Below are positions 24,365 to 33,076 of a stretch of 64,000 bases of DNA, one piece after another. This stretch comes from Gluconobacter sphaericus NBRC 12467. Lineage in GTDB: Bacteria; Pseudomonadota; Alphaproteobacteria; Acetobacterales; Acetobacteraceae. A program made the translations under genes and the position numbers. Numbering within the stretch: the stretch's first letter is position 1; every line of letters starts with the position of its first letter. The DNA is taken from assembly GCF_006539125.1 (NCBI RefSeq), contig NZ_BJMK01000003.1:62001-126000 (forward strand). Reading direction: 5' to 3'. A model generated the notes under the pieces. That model had not been told where the DNA came from, searched no databases, and worked only from the letters and a program-made list of their open reading frames with translations.

Positions 24365-25411
24365 ATGCGTTTCCTGTTCCAGAAAGCTTTTCTGTTGTGC
24401 GCCATGACAGCCATGGGTTTGGGATCTGCCAAAGCGCAGTATGCCGGACATATGTCCAGCTATGTGATGGATGCCCGCACGGGCGCAGTTCTCTCGGCAA
24501 CGGATGCGGAGCTTCAGCGTTATCCGGCGTCTTTGACCAAGCTCATGACCCTGTATCTGACCTTCCGCGCCCTGGAGGCCCATCAGATCACGCTGGACGA
24601 GCAGGTTCCTGTCTCTATCCACGCATCCGTTCAAGCGCCTTCCAAGCTCGGGCTCGTGCCGGGGACGCGCCTGACGGTGGAGCAGGGTATCCTGGGCCTC
24701 GTCACCAAATCTGCCAATGACGCGGCCTGCGCTCTGGGTGAATTTCTTGGTGGAGGGGACGAGGTCCGCTTCGCACAGCTCATGACGCAGCAGGCCCGCG
24801 CCCTCGGCATGTCGAACACGACGTTCCGAAATGCGTCCGGTTTGCCGGACCCCGATCAGGTCACCACGGCCCATGATCTTGCTCTGCTGTCACAGCATCT
24901 GATTTCGGACTTCCCGCAGTATTATCACTATTTCAACGTGCCTTCGTTCTACTTCCATCGTCGCATGGTCCCGAACCATGACCCGATGCTGAAGATCTAC
25001 GCGGGCGCGGACGGTCTCAAGACCGGCTATACCGATCTGGCAGGTCACAATCTCATCACGTCCGCCCAGCGCGGCAATGTTCGTCTGATCGGTGTGGTCA
25101 TGGGCGCGCCGAACAATACCCGCCGTTCGATGGAAATGGTGTCGCTGCTCGACAAGGGTTTTGCGGATGAAGGTGTCGCGCCCCAGCCGCTTCTTCACCC
25201 GGTGGCACCGTCCGGTGTGCTGATGGCTTCGGGCCGTCGTCGCGGTCATTTCCGTCACTCGGTCCTGCTTGCGTCGTCGCGTCCGATGGAAGTGGCCGAT
25301 GCGCCGACTTCTCCGCGTCGTTATGGGCGGCTCTCCCATCATGGCGCGGCCGTCCGAATGGTTAGTGCGCGTCATGTCGTTGCTCACAAAAAGCGTTCCC
25401 GGCACAGCTGA
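24365..25411 (+). CDS. Serine-type D-Ala-D-Ala carboxypeptidase (PBP5-like)
   Basis: This 348-residue S11 peptidase has an export signal ending AKAQ, the catalytic SLTK tetrad after YPA, the SAN motif in VTKSANDAACALGE and KTG in DGLKTGYTDLAGHN. It trims the terminal D-Ala of peptidoglycan stems in the periplasm. The C-terminal region is rich in Arg and Ser (RRRGHFRHSVLLASSRPMEV) and may attach to the membrane. No clear SD precedes the ATG. An upstream gap of 244 bp separates it from divergent clpS. Confidence 0.93.
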   Translation: MRFLFQKAFLLCAMTAMGLGSAKAQYAGHMSSYVMDARTGAVLSATDAELQRYPASLTKLMTLYLTFRALEAHQITLDEQVPVSIHASVQAPSKLGLVPGTRLTVEQGILGLVTKSANDAACALGEFLGGGDEVRFAQLMTQQARALGMSNTTFRNASGLPDPDQVTTAHDLALLSQHLISDFPQYYHYFNVPSFYFHRRMVPNHDPMLKIYAGADGLKTGYTDLAGHNLITSAQRGNVRLIGVVMGAPNNTRRSMEMVSLLDKGFADEGVAPQPLLHPVAPSGVLMASGRRRGHFRHSVLLASSRPMEVADAPTSPRRYGRLSHHGAAVRMVSARHVVAHKKRSRHS

Positions 25412-25502
25412 TGCCGAAAATCTGACCTGCTGCCTTGCGATCCAGACCGGACAGACGCATTTTGTCCAGGCTTTTTGAAGATTGAAGGATCGGGCAGCAG
25501 AT

Positions 25503-26303
25503 ATGGATAAGGCACGGGGTATCGTTCTCTACGATCAGGACGATTTCAAACATCTGCATCGCGTTGGTCGCCTGACGGCAGAGGCGCTGGACATGATCAC
25601 CCCCCATGTTCAGCCCGGCGTCACCACAGAAGAGCTTAATCAGCTAATTCATGACTTCACGATCGCTCATGGCGCCACGCCGGCCCCGTTGAATTATCGC
25701 GGCTATCCGAAATCCTGCTGCATCTCCATCAATCACGTCGTGTGTCACGGTATTCCGGGTTCCAAAAAGCTGTCCAACGGTGACATCGTCAATATTGATG
25801 TCACCTCCATTTTGGATGGCTGGTATGGCGATAGTTCGCGCATGTATGTCGTAGGCAAGGCGCCCAAGAAGGCCGAAAAGCTTGTCGATGTGACGTATGA
25901 TGCCCTGATGCGGGGCATCGCGCAGGTCCGTCCCGGCAATACGCTTGGCGATATCGGCCATGCCATTCAGCAGTATGCGGAGGCCAACCGTTTTTCCATC
26001 GTGCAGGATTTCTGCGGGCATGGCATCGGTCGGGACTTCCATGCCGAGCCAAACGTCCTGCATTACGGCAGGCCGGGTGAGGGCGTGAAACTGGTGGAAG
26101 GCATGGTCTTCACGATTGAGCCCATGCTGAATATCGGTCGTCCGGACGTGAAGATCCTTGATGATGGCTGGACAGCCGTCACCCGCGACCGCACCCTGTC
26201 TGCCCAGTTCGAGCATCAGGTCGGCGTGACAGCCGATGGCTGCGAAATCTTCACCCTGTCCCCTAAAGGCTACACCAAGCCGCCCTACGGAGAGATTGCA
26301 TGA
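25503..26303 (+). CDS. map: Methionine aminopeptidase (type I)
   Basis: This 266-residue enzyme removes the initiator methionine. All five metal ligands can be placed: aspartates in NIDVTSILDGWYGD, histidine in GHGIGRDFHAEP, glutamate in FTIEPMLNIG and glutamate in EHQVGV. The substrate histidine lies in INHVVCHGIP. The ATG at 25503 gives MDKARGIVLYDQDDF; a TTG at 25482 is the alternative. The stop overlaps the ggt start by 4 bp. Confidence 0.96.
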   Translation: MDKARGIVLYDQDDFKHLHRVGRLTAEALDMITPHVQPGVTTEELNQLIHDFTIAHGATPAPLNYRGYPKSCCISINHVVCHGIPGSKKLSNGDIVNIDVTSILDGWYGDSSRMYVVGKAPKKAEKLVDVTYDALMRGIAQVRPGNTLGDIGHAIQQYAEANRFSIVQDFCGHGIGRDFHAEPNVLHYGRPGEGVKLVEGMVFTIEPMLNIGRPDVKILDDGWTAVTRDRTLSAQFEHQVGVTADGCEIFTLSPKGYTKPPYGEIA

Positions 26304-28099
26304 GAGCGTTTCCGCTTTTCCTTGCTGCGGCCCTGATCAGCAGCACGACGCTCGCCAATGCTGCCCCCCAGGTGCTGAGTTCGGCTCATGATCCGCTGGC
26401 TTTCGGTCCGGACCATGTTAGTGCAGGAGTGCTGGCGTCGGGCCGTCACGGCATGGTGGTCTCGGCCCAGCATCTTGCGTCCGATGCAGGGGCGAAGATT
26501 CTCGCGCAGGGCGGCAACGCAGTCGATGCTGCCGTGGCTGTTGGGTATGCGCTGGCCGTGGTCTATCCCGCAGCCGGCAATATCGGCGGTGGCGGGTTCA
26601 TGACCCTGCGTCTGAAGAGTGGTCAAACGGTCTTCATCGATTTCCGTGAGCATGCTCCGGGTGCCGCAACGGCCACGATGTATCAGGACGCTTCGGGCAA
26701 GGTCATTCCGGGCTTGTCCACTGAGGGCTGGAAAGCCGTTGCCGTTCCCGGCACGGTCGCGGGTCTGGATTCCATCCTGCAAAAATGGGGCCACCTGTCG
26801 CGCGCAAAGGTTATGGCGCCTGCCATTGCGCTGGCCCGTGACGGCTTCATTCTGAATCAGGGCGATGCGGATCTCCTGCACACGTCCACGCGCTATTTCC
26901 AGAAGGATCTGTATGCCCGGGCGTTCTATCTGCGCCCCGATGGTACGCCGCTTCAGGCCGGTGACCGTCTGGTGCAGAAGGATCTGGCCAACTCCCTTGA
27001 GTTGGTTGCCAAGGAAGGCCCCAAAGCTTTCTATGAAGGGCCGATCGCGAAGGAAATTGTCCGCGCCAGCACGGAGGGTGGCGGTCTGCTCCAGCTTGCC
27101 GATTTCACAGCTTATCATATCCGGCATCTCGAACCGATCCGTTGCACCTATCGTGGCTACACGATCGATACCGCTCCGCCGCCGAGCGGTGGCGGCGTTG
27201 CGCTTTGCGAGATCCTGAACATCCTCTCCGGCTACGACATGCATGCGCTGGGCCTGCACACGGCACCGTCCGTGCAGCGTGAAGTCGAAGCCATGCGTCA
27301 CGCTTATTCGGACCGCCGTGACCTGGGCGATCCGGATTTCGTGCATAATCCCGTTGAGCACCTGATCGACCCGGCCTATGCCTATCAGATCCGTCAGGGC
27401 ATCCCGACCGATCGCGCCCTGTCGTCCAGTACGCTGAGGGCAGGGGAGCCGCTTCCCGCTCCCGAGGCGCAGGCGGCACCCGACACGCAGGAAAAACACG
27501 AGACGACGCAGTTCTCCGTGCTTGATCATGATGGTATGGCCGTTTCCGCGACCTATACCCTCAATGGATGGTTCGGGGCGGGTGTGATGGGTGGCCATAC
27601 CGGCATCTGGATGAATGACGAGATGGACGATTTCTCGTCCAAGCCGGGCGCGCCCAACATGTTCGGTATTGTCGGTTCGGAAGCGAATGCGATTGCGCCG
27701 GGCAAGACGCCCTTGTCCTCCATGTCGCCGTCCATCGTTTCGCGTGATGGCAAGACCGTGATGGTGATCGGCAGCCCCGGTGGTTCGCGGATCCCGACCA
27801 TTACACTCTCCGTCATTCTCGGCGTGATCGATTACGGGTTGGATATCCGTCAGGCCGTGGACCTGCCGCGAATCCACGAGCAGTGGGAGCCTTCTGCTGT
27901 CGAGCTGGAGCCCGGCGCGCTGTCTGACGAGACCATGCAGACCCTCAAGACTGAAGGCTACGCCCTGTCGCCGCATCGCCCCTGGGGTGTAGCTGAGGGT
28001 ATTCTCGCCGACCACCCGAGCCTGTCGGCTGCAAAGACCGGCCTGATCTACGGCGCGGCCGATCCGCGGCACATGGGTGGTGCGGCTGTCGGAGAGTAA
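26300..28099 (+). CDS. ggt: Gamma-glutamyltransferase
   Basis: This 599-residue precursor has a signal peptide (FPLFLAAALISSTTLANAAP). The large-subunit motif is QGGNAVDAAVAVGYALAVVY, and GNIGGGGFM is present. The autocleavage threonine lies in HETTQFSVLDHDG, which starts the small subunit. It hydrolyses or transfers gamma-glutamyl groups, chiefly from glutathione, in the periplasm. ATGA overlap with map implies cotranscription. The end is followed by the SRP RNA region. Confidence 0.95.
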   Translation: MRAFPLFLAAALISSTTLANAAPQVLSSAHDPLAFGPDHVSAGVLASGRHGMVVSAQHLASDAGAKILAQGGNAVDAAVAVGYALAVVYPAAGNIGGGGFMTLRLKSGQTVFIDFREHAPGAATATMYQDASGKVIPGLSTEGWKAVAVPGTVAGLDSILQKWGHLSRAKVMAPAIALARDGFILNQGDADLLHTSTRYFQKDLYARAFYLRPDGTPLQAGDRLVQKDLANSLELVAKEGPKAFYEGPIAKEIVRASTEGGGLLQLADFTAYHIRHLEPIRCTYRGYTIDTAPPPSGGGVALCEILNILSGYDMHALGLHTAPSVQREVEAMRHAYSDRRDLGDPDFVHNPVEHLIDPAYAYQIRQGIPTDRALSSSTLRAGEPLPAPEAQAAPDTQEKHETTQFSVLDHDGMAVSATYTLNGWFGAGVMGGHTGIWMNDEMDDFSSKPGAPNMFGIVGSEANAIAPGKTPLSSMSPSIVSRDGKTVMVIGSPGGSRIPTITLSVILGVIDYGLDIRQAVDLPRIHEQWEPSAVELEPGALSDETMQTLKTEGYALSPHRPWGVAEGILADHPSLSAAKTGLIYGAADPRHMGGAAVGE

Positions 28100-28164
28100 G
28101 GTGCAATAATGAGGGCGCACTCTGATGATTGGGGGTTGTCAGACACCCCTCTCTCTGTGTTAGG

Positions 28165-28272
28165 AGAGCGCCGGGAGGTCGGCTTTGGACGGATACCTTG
28201 CCAACCCGGTCAGGTCCGGAAGGAAGCAGCCGCAGTGAGTTTTATCCGGGTTGAATGTCCGGCCTCCTACCT
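28165..28272 (+). ncRNA. ffs: Small signal recognition particle RNA (4.5S)
   Basis: The conserved SRP apical loop is present around 28200-28235: CCAACCCGGTCAGGTCC followed by GGAAGGAAGCAGCC. The flanks GGGAGG (28173) and CCTCC (28263) can pair to close the rod. The boundaries are estimated from the pairing. The RNA binds Ffh for membrane-protein targeting. It sits just before dnaX, a common location. Confidence 0.93.
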
Positions 28273-28365
28273 CACACAGATCACCGGACGCGCCGGTTCC
28301 TCCCATGCAGCGTCCCGACCGTTTCTCTACGGTCCCATCCTCAGTGCTGAGGGTTCAACACTTCC

Positions 28366-30321
28366 ATGACTGATGACAACGATGATCTCCCTCTGCCGCC
28401 CGAAAATGGCGGCGGCTTTTTTGGAGATGCACCAGAGCCGGAAATGTCTGCTCCCCCGGCTGCCGAGGCCACGCCCTATCGCGTTCTGGCCCGCAAATAC
28501 CGCCCGCAGAATTTCGATGATCTGATCGGTCAGGATTCGCTCGTCCGCATCCTGCGCCGCGCTTTCGAGCTCAGGCGTGTGGCGCATGCTTTTATGCTGA
28601 CCGGTGTGCGTGGTGTGGGTAAGACGACAACCGCGCGTATTATCGCCCGTGCCCTGAACTGCGTGGGTCCGGACGGCAATGGCGGTCCGACTGCTGATCC
28701 CTGTGGTGTCTGCCCCAACTGCACCGCGATTCTCGCCGACCGTCATCCCGACGTTCTGGAAATGGATGCTGCTTCCCGCACTGGCGTAGACGACGTGCGA
28801 GAAATCATTGAGGCCACGCGCTTCCGCCCGATGCAGGCTCGCATGAAAGTCTTCATCATTGATGAAGTCCACATGCTTTCGCGCAACGCCTTCAACGCTC
28901 TGCTCAAGACTCTTGAAGAGCCTCCGCCTCAGGTCACGTTCATTTTCGCCACGACCGAGCTGCGCAAAGTGCCGGTCACGGTTCTCTCGCGCTGTCAGCG
29001 TTTCGATCTGCGCCGCGTTCCGCAGTCTCTTCTGGCCGGACATTTCCACAATATCGCCGTCAGGGAAGGGGCAACCCTTTCCGAAGACGCTCTTGCGCTT
29101 ATTGCCCGTGCGGCCGATGGCTCCGTGCGTGACGGGCTTTCGCTGCTTGATCAGGCCATCGCGCAGGGGGCCAGTGACGCGGATGCCGTGGCTGACATGC
29201 TCGGTCTGGCGGATCGTGGGCTGGTCTTCGATCTGCTGGATGCCCTGATGGCCGGCAAGTCTGCCGATGCGCTGGATCTGACCGATCAGGCCTATGCCCG
29301 TGGGGCTGACCTTGGCGTCCTTCTGGCGGATCTGCTTGACCTGCTGCACCTTATTTCACGTCTCAAGGCCATTCCGTCTCTGCGCGAAGGTCGGGATCTG
29401 CCGGAAGCCGAGCGCACACGTGGCGGGCTCTTGGCAGATCGGCTGTCTAATGCCGTACTGGGACGCGCCTGGCAGATCCTGCTCAAGGGTGTGCAGGAAG
29501 TTGAAACTGCCCCGGACCGCCGCCAGGCCGCTGAGATGGTGCTGATCCGTCTGTGTCATGCCAGCCTGCTGCCCACGCCGGACCGTTTGATCCGTCAGTT
29601 GACCGAAAGCGGGCAGGACTTGTCCTTTCCGGTTGCTCCGTCCGTCCCGACGGGTGACGCGGCTTCCGCAATGCCTTCCGGGGTGGTTGGCGGCATTGCG
29701 TCTAGCAGTGTCAGTGAAACCTCTGGTGGTCATGGGCCCCGCGCGCATGTCCGGTTAGTTGCCAATGGGGGCGAGATCATCGAGCCCGGCATTGGTTACG
29801 CCGAACTTGTCCCGGAGACAGAGCCTGAACCCGAGCTTTCGCCCCCGCCACGGACCTGGCGTGAGATGGTGGCGATGGTGGCGCGCGAACGCGAACCCGT
29901 GTTGCACGGATTGCTCCGCAATGCTGTTCATCTGGTACGCTTTTCGCCGCCGGATGTGCAGATTCGCGCCGAGGAGCCTCAGGCCCGCATCGAACGCCAG
30001 CTTCAGAAGCTGCTTGATCGTGTTTATCCGGGCCAGTGGCGTGTCAGTGCTTCGACGGCTCAGGGCGAGCCGACGCTGGATGAACAGGGCGCGGAAGTTG
30101 TGGCTCTCAATCAGGCTTCGGTGGAGCAGCATCCCCTGGTGCAGGCCATCCTGAAAACCTTTCCGGGTGCGAAGATTGGGGAAGTGCAGGATCATTCCCT
30201 TGATGAATACGGGCTGCCACCGGAAATTACCGTGCCGCTGACTGATGACGAACCGCCCGATCTGGAATTCGCGCCTCTGGATGCCGATTCACTTGAAGAA
30301 GACGACCTGAACCTTAACTGA
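28366..30321 (+). CDS. dnaX: DNA polymerase III subunit gamma/tau
   Basis: This 651-residue clamp-loader ATPase has [15 protein letters not shown], Walker [13 protein letters not shown], the zinc cysteines CGVCPNC, Walker [11 protein letters not shown] and the sensor block [20 protein letters not shown]. The C-terminal tau-type region carries an alphaproteobacterial DUF3646-like segment ([20 protein letters not shown]). A disordered stretch joins the two. It is followed 14 bp later by ybaB, and recR follows, a conserved replication and repair group. No programmed frameshift signal was identified. Confidence 0.96.
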   Translation: MTDDNDDLPLPPENGGGFFGDAPEPEMSAPPAAEATPYRVLARKYRPQNFDDLIGQDSLVRILRRAFELRRVAHAFMLTGVRGVGKTTTARIIARALNCVGPDGNGGPTADPCGVCPNCTAILADRHPDVLEMDAASRTGVDDVREIIEATRFRPMQARMKVFIIDEVHMLSRNAFNALLKTLEEPPPQVTFIFATTELRKVPVTVLSRCQRFDLRRVPQSLLAGHFHNIAVREGATLSEDALALIARAADGSVRDGLSLLDQAIAQGASDADAVADMLGLADRGLVFDLLDALMAGKSADALDLTDQAYARGADLGVLLADLLDLLHLISRLKAIPSLREGRDLPEAERTRGGLLADRLSNAVLGRAWQILLKGVQEVETAPDRRQAAEMVLIRLCHASLLPTPDRLIRQLTESGQDLSFPVAPSVPTGDAASAMPSGVVGGIASSSVSETSGGHGPRAHVRLVANGGEIIEPGIGYAELVPETEPEPELSPPPRTWREMVAMVAREREPVLHGLLRNAVHLVRFSPPDVQIRAEEPQARIERQLQKLLDRVYPGQWRVSASTAQGEPTLDEQGAEVVALNQASVEQHPLVQAILKTFPGAKIGEVQDHSLDEYGLPPEITVPLTDDEPPDLEFAPLDADSLEEDDLNLN

Positions 30322-30335
30322 TTAGGAAGATACTG

Positions 30336-30659
30336 ATGAAGAACCTTGCCGGACTGATGAAGCAGGCTAGCCAGATGCAGGCTAAGATGGAAACTGCCCA
30401 GAGCAATCTGGCGTCTCTCATTGTAGAAGGGGCTGCCGGTGCCGGTCTGGTAACTGTCAAGCTGACGGGAAAGGGCGAGATGCGCGATCTGAAGATCGAT
30501 CCGCAACTGGCTGACCCGAGCGATATCGAAACGCTTCAGGACCTGATCGTTGCCGCCTATACGGACGCTAAGACCAAGGCTGAGGCTGCAAGCGCCGAAG
30601 CCATGCGTGACGTGACGGGTGGTCTCGACCTTCCTGCAGGGTTGAAGCTGCCGTTCTGA
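30336..30659 (+). CDS. YbaB/EbfC nucleoid-associated protein
   Basis: This 107-residue DNA-binding protein of the YbaB/EbfC family has [20 protein letters not shown] and the conserved [18 protein letters not shown] core. The usual C-terminal [10 protein letters not shown] is present. It sits between dnaX and recR, its classical position. Length and ends match the family. Confidence 0.95.
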   Translation: MKNLAGLMKQASQMQAKMETAQSNLASLIVEGAAGAGLVTVKLTGKGEMRDLKIDPQLADPSDIETLQDLIVAAYTDAKTKAEAASAEAMRDVTGGLDLPAGLKLPF

Positions 30660-30683
30660 ACTGGTTAACAGGGACTACGCCCC

Positions 30684-31280
30684 ATGATGGGCCATGGCGA
30701 TATCGACCAGTTGATCACCATGCTCGCGCGCCTGCCGGGACTGGGGCCACGCTCCGCCCGCCGGGCCGCGCTGGCTCTTTTGCGTCAGCCGGAAAGCCGG
30801 ATGTTGCCGCTCGCTCATCTGATGGAGCGCGCGGCCACGAGCGTGAAGACCTGCATCTTGTGCGGTAATCTTGATACGCTCGATCCGTGCCATATCTGCA
30901 CAGATGAAAGGCGTGACAGGGGCCTGATCTGCGTAGTTGAGACCGTGGGCGATCTCTGGGCGCTGGAACGCGCAGGCGTTCATCGTGGCGTCTATCAGGT
31001 TCTGGGCGGTACCCTGTCTGCGCTGGCCGGACTTGGCCCCGATGACCTGAACGTCCGCCCGCTGTTCGAGCGGATTGAGGAAGGCGGGGTGGGGGAAGTC
31101 ATTCTTGCTCTTAGCGCCACCGTCGAAGGGGCGACGACAGCGCACTGGTTACAAGAGCGTCTGCTGCCTACAGGTGTGACCGTGACGCGCGTGGGGCATG
31201 GCGTACCCATGGGGGGGGCGCTGGATGTACTGGATGACGGCACACTGGCTGCGGCTCTTACAGCCCGCAGGTCTCTCTGA
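30684..31280 (+). CDS. recR: Recombination mediator RecR
   Basis: This 198-residue protein has the helix-hairpin-helix (LARLPGLGPRSARRAALALL), the zinc finger CILCGNLDTLDPCHIC and the Toprim domain (ICVVETVGDLWALERAGVHR, YQVLGGTLSALAGLGPDDL). RecR acts with RecF/RecO to load RecA on gapped DNA. It forms the third member of the dnaX-ybaB-recR set. The ATG at 30684 precedes MGHGDIDQLITML, the expected start. Confidence 0.96.
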   Translation: MMGHGDIDQLITMLARLPGLGPRSARRAALALLRQPESRMLPLAHLMERAATSVKTCILCGNLDTLDPCHICTDERRDRGLICVVETVGDLWALERAGVHRGVYQVLGGTLSALAGLGPDDLNVRPLFERIEEGGVGEVILALSATVEGATTAHWLQERLLPTGVTVTRVGHGVPMGGALDVLDDGTLAAALTARRSL

Positions 31281-31282
31281 CC

Positions 31283-32041
31283 ATGGCTTTGCCTTTTCGG
31301 ATTTCTCCGCGCGTTCCCCGTGTCGCACTCGTCACGGGAAGTGCGCGCCGTATCGGTGCGGCTCTCGTGGAGATGCTGGCGGCGCAGGGTTTCGCGGTCG
31401 CCATTCATTGTCGTGACAGTGCGTACGAGGCCGAAGCTTTGCTGGAGCGGGTCGGAGGTAAAGGCTGCGTCCTGCAAGCCGACCTGCAGCGCGAAGAGGA
31501 AGTCGCGGCACTTCTGCCTCGCGCCCGTGCTGCGCTTGGTTCGGTGGGCATCCTCATCAACAATGCGTCCGCCTTTATCCGCGATGAAATGGGCAGCGTA
31601 ACCCGCGAAAGCTGGGACCTGCACCTGGAAACCAATCTCCGGGCCCCATTCGTCCTCTCACAGGCCATGGCGCAGGCCCTTCCCGAAGGAAGCGAGGGGC
31701 TGATTCTGAACATGCTGGACCAGCGTGTCTGGAATCTGACTCCGCATTTTGTCAGTTATACCCTGTCCCGTACGGGATTATGGACACTGACGCAGACCAC
31801 GGCTCTCGCACTTGCTCCTCGGGTGCGGGTGAACGCCATTGGTCCCGGTCCGGTCCTGCCGGCCGTGCGCCAGAGCCAGGAGCATTTTGACAGCATGTGC
31901 GCAAAAACTCCGTTGCAACATGGGTCCTCACCTGAGGAAATCGCCCAGGCCGCGCTCGCGCTTTTCGCGCTCCCGTCTGTGACGGGCCAGATGCTCGCAC
32001 TTGATGGCGGACAGCATCTGAACTGGTCGCCTACCTCCTGA
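31283..32041 (+). CDS. SDR-family oxidoreductase with altered catalytic Lys
   Basis: This 252-residue short-chain dehydrogenase has the cofactor motif VTGSARRIGAALVE, as in pteridine reductase-like members, and ILINNASAF. The catalytic region is SYTLSRTGLWTLTQ. Here the usual Tyr-x3-Lys reads Tyr-Thr-Leu-Ser-Arg, so the catalytic lysine is arginine. DQRVWNLTPHF and the C-terminal VTGQMLALDGGQHL match the family. It starts 2 bp after recR and ends 4 bp before the convergent lipoprotein gene. Activity may be altered. Confidence 0.85.
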   Translation: MALPFRISPRVPRVALVTGSARRIGAALVEMLAAQGFAVAIHCRDSAYEAEALLERVGGKGCVLQADLQREEEVAALLPRARAALGSVGILINNASAFIRDEMGSVTRESWDLHLETNLRAPFVLSQAMAQALPEGSEGLILNMLDQRVWNLTPHFVSYTLSRTGLWTLTQTTALALAPRVRVNAIGPGPVLPAVRQSQEHFDSMCAKTPLQHGSSPEEIAQAALALFALPSVTGQMLALDGGQHLNWSPTS

Positions 32042-32045
32042 AACC

Positions 32046-32600
32046 TCAGGGGCGGATCGCGGCCGGAAGATAATCTTCCACGACGAGCGAAATCGGCGCG
32101 TCATCGACCCCACGTCTCAGCAGCGCGCGGTTCTTCAGAACGATTCCCGAAGCCCCGCCCGGAAATCGTGTTTCGAGTCTTTGTCGCCGGAAAGCTGTCT
32201 GCTGCACTGCGCGTCCGAATGGCGTGTCCGTCTGTTCCAGCAGGGTATTCATCGCGGGAGAGAGGCGTTCTGGCACATACCAGTTCCAGGCATCTGACAG
32301 CACCGTTTCGCCGCACAGCAGCCGGACATGCCGTGTCGTGACCTGATGCGCCTCGCGGACCTGCAAGAGCGTCAGAATATCTTCCGTAACCGGCCGGTCC
32401 ACACTCAGGCGCACCACTCGGATCGGGGTGGAGCAGCGGGCCTGAAGCGCCGCCGTCGCGCTGGGCTGGCTGTTAAGCCGGGTCCTGAATGCGCGAACGG
32501 CTGCGCTGTCCGGGGTAAAAACACCTTCCGGATCAGAACAGCCGCCCATCAGTGCCGCCAGAAAAACAGCGCAAACGACCTTAGTTGTCGTCGCGGTCAT
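32046..32600 (-). CDS. Lipoprotein with chorismate-lyase-like region
   Basis: This 184-residue protein has a lipoprotein signal (MTATTTKVVCAVFLAALMGG followed by C). The rest resembles the chorismate lyase/UTRA fold: RHVRLLCGETVLSDAWNWYV, PERLSPAMNTLLEQTDTPFG, then RLETRF and a VVEDYLPAAI end. UbiC-type enzymes are cytosolic, so an exported copy may have another ligand. The ATG at 32600 lies within the tail of the TIGR02300 gene (20-bp overlap), so it is translationally coupled. The fold call is moderate and the function unknown. Confidence 0.6.
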   Translation of the reverse strand: MTATTTKVVCAVFLAALMGGCSDPEGVFTPDSAAVRAFRTRLNSQPSATAALQARCSTPIRVVRLSVDRPVTEDILTLLQVREAHQVTTRHVRLLCGETVLSDAWNWYVPERLSPAMNTLLEQTDTPFGRAVQQTAFRRQRLETRFPGGASGIVLKNRALLRRGVDDAPISLVVEDYLPAAIRP

Positions 32601-32904
32601 CTTTGTCGTTCGGGACTTCGATATCATTGCTGAGATCGTCGTCATCGTCCAGATCGTCGTCTGGGGCGATTACATCATCATCCTCGTCATCGGCGACTTC
32701 CAGATCCACGTCGTCCTCATGCTCGTTGGCCTGGGGCTTCGGATCCTTCTCTTCAGGCAGCGGAACCTCGCTGCGCTTGAGACGGGAATCGTCTGGCTGC
32801 GTCGTGCCGCATTTCGGGCACACCGCAGGGACGCGGTTGAGGTCATAGAAGCGGGCGCTGCATTCAACGCATGTCCGTTTCAGACCGAGTTCGGGTTTTG
32901 CCAT
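32581..32904 (-). CDS. TIGR02300-family zinc-ribbon protein
   Basis: This 107-residue protein starts MAKPELGLKRTCVECSARFY and has CPKCGTTQ, making a four-cysteine zinc ribbon. A highly acidic Asp/Glu tail follows. This is the TIGR02300 family, restricted to alphaproteobacteria and of unknown function. It is divergent from aroA, the usual neighbourhood, and cotranscribed with the lipoprotein downstream. The ATG at 32904 begins the conserved part. Confidence 0.9.
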   Translation of the reverse strand: MAKPELGLKRTCVECSARFYDLNRVPAVCPKCGTTQPDDSRLKRSEVPLPEEKDPKPQANEHEDDVDLEVADDEDDDVIAPDDDLDDDDDLSNDIEVPNDKDDRDDN

Positions 32905-33076
32905 TGTGCGGAGCCTGCTAATGCCTCGAATAAGGAACGCGGCCATGCCAGCTTGCGCGCGCTCTGTCAAATCCTGAAGCGTGATTCCGGACAGTTTTCA
33001 AGCGCATGACTGTGCTACTCCGGCATGATTCACGAGGTGATTGACAGGTGAGGGGAGCCCTAGCAAGAACATTACC

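Noticed and set aside
26285-28120. Long open frame of 611 codons on the minus strand
   Set aside because: It is antisense to ggt, whose motifs and length are clear. The frame is a by-product of GC-rich codon use and has no recognisable domain.
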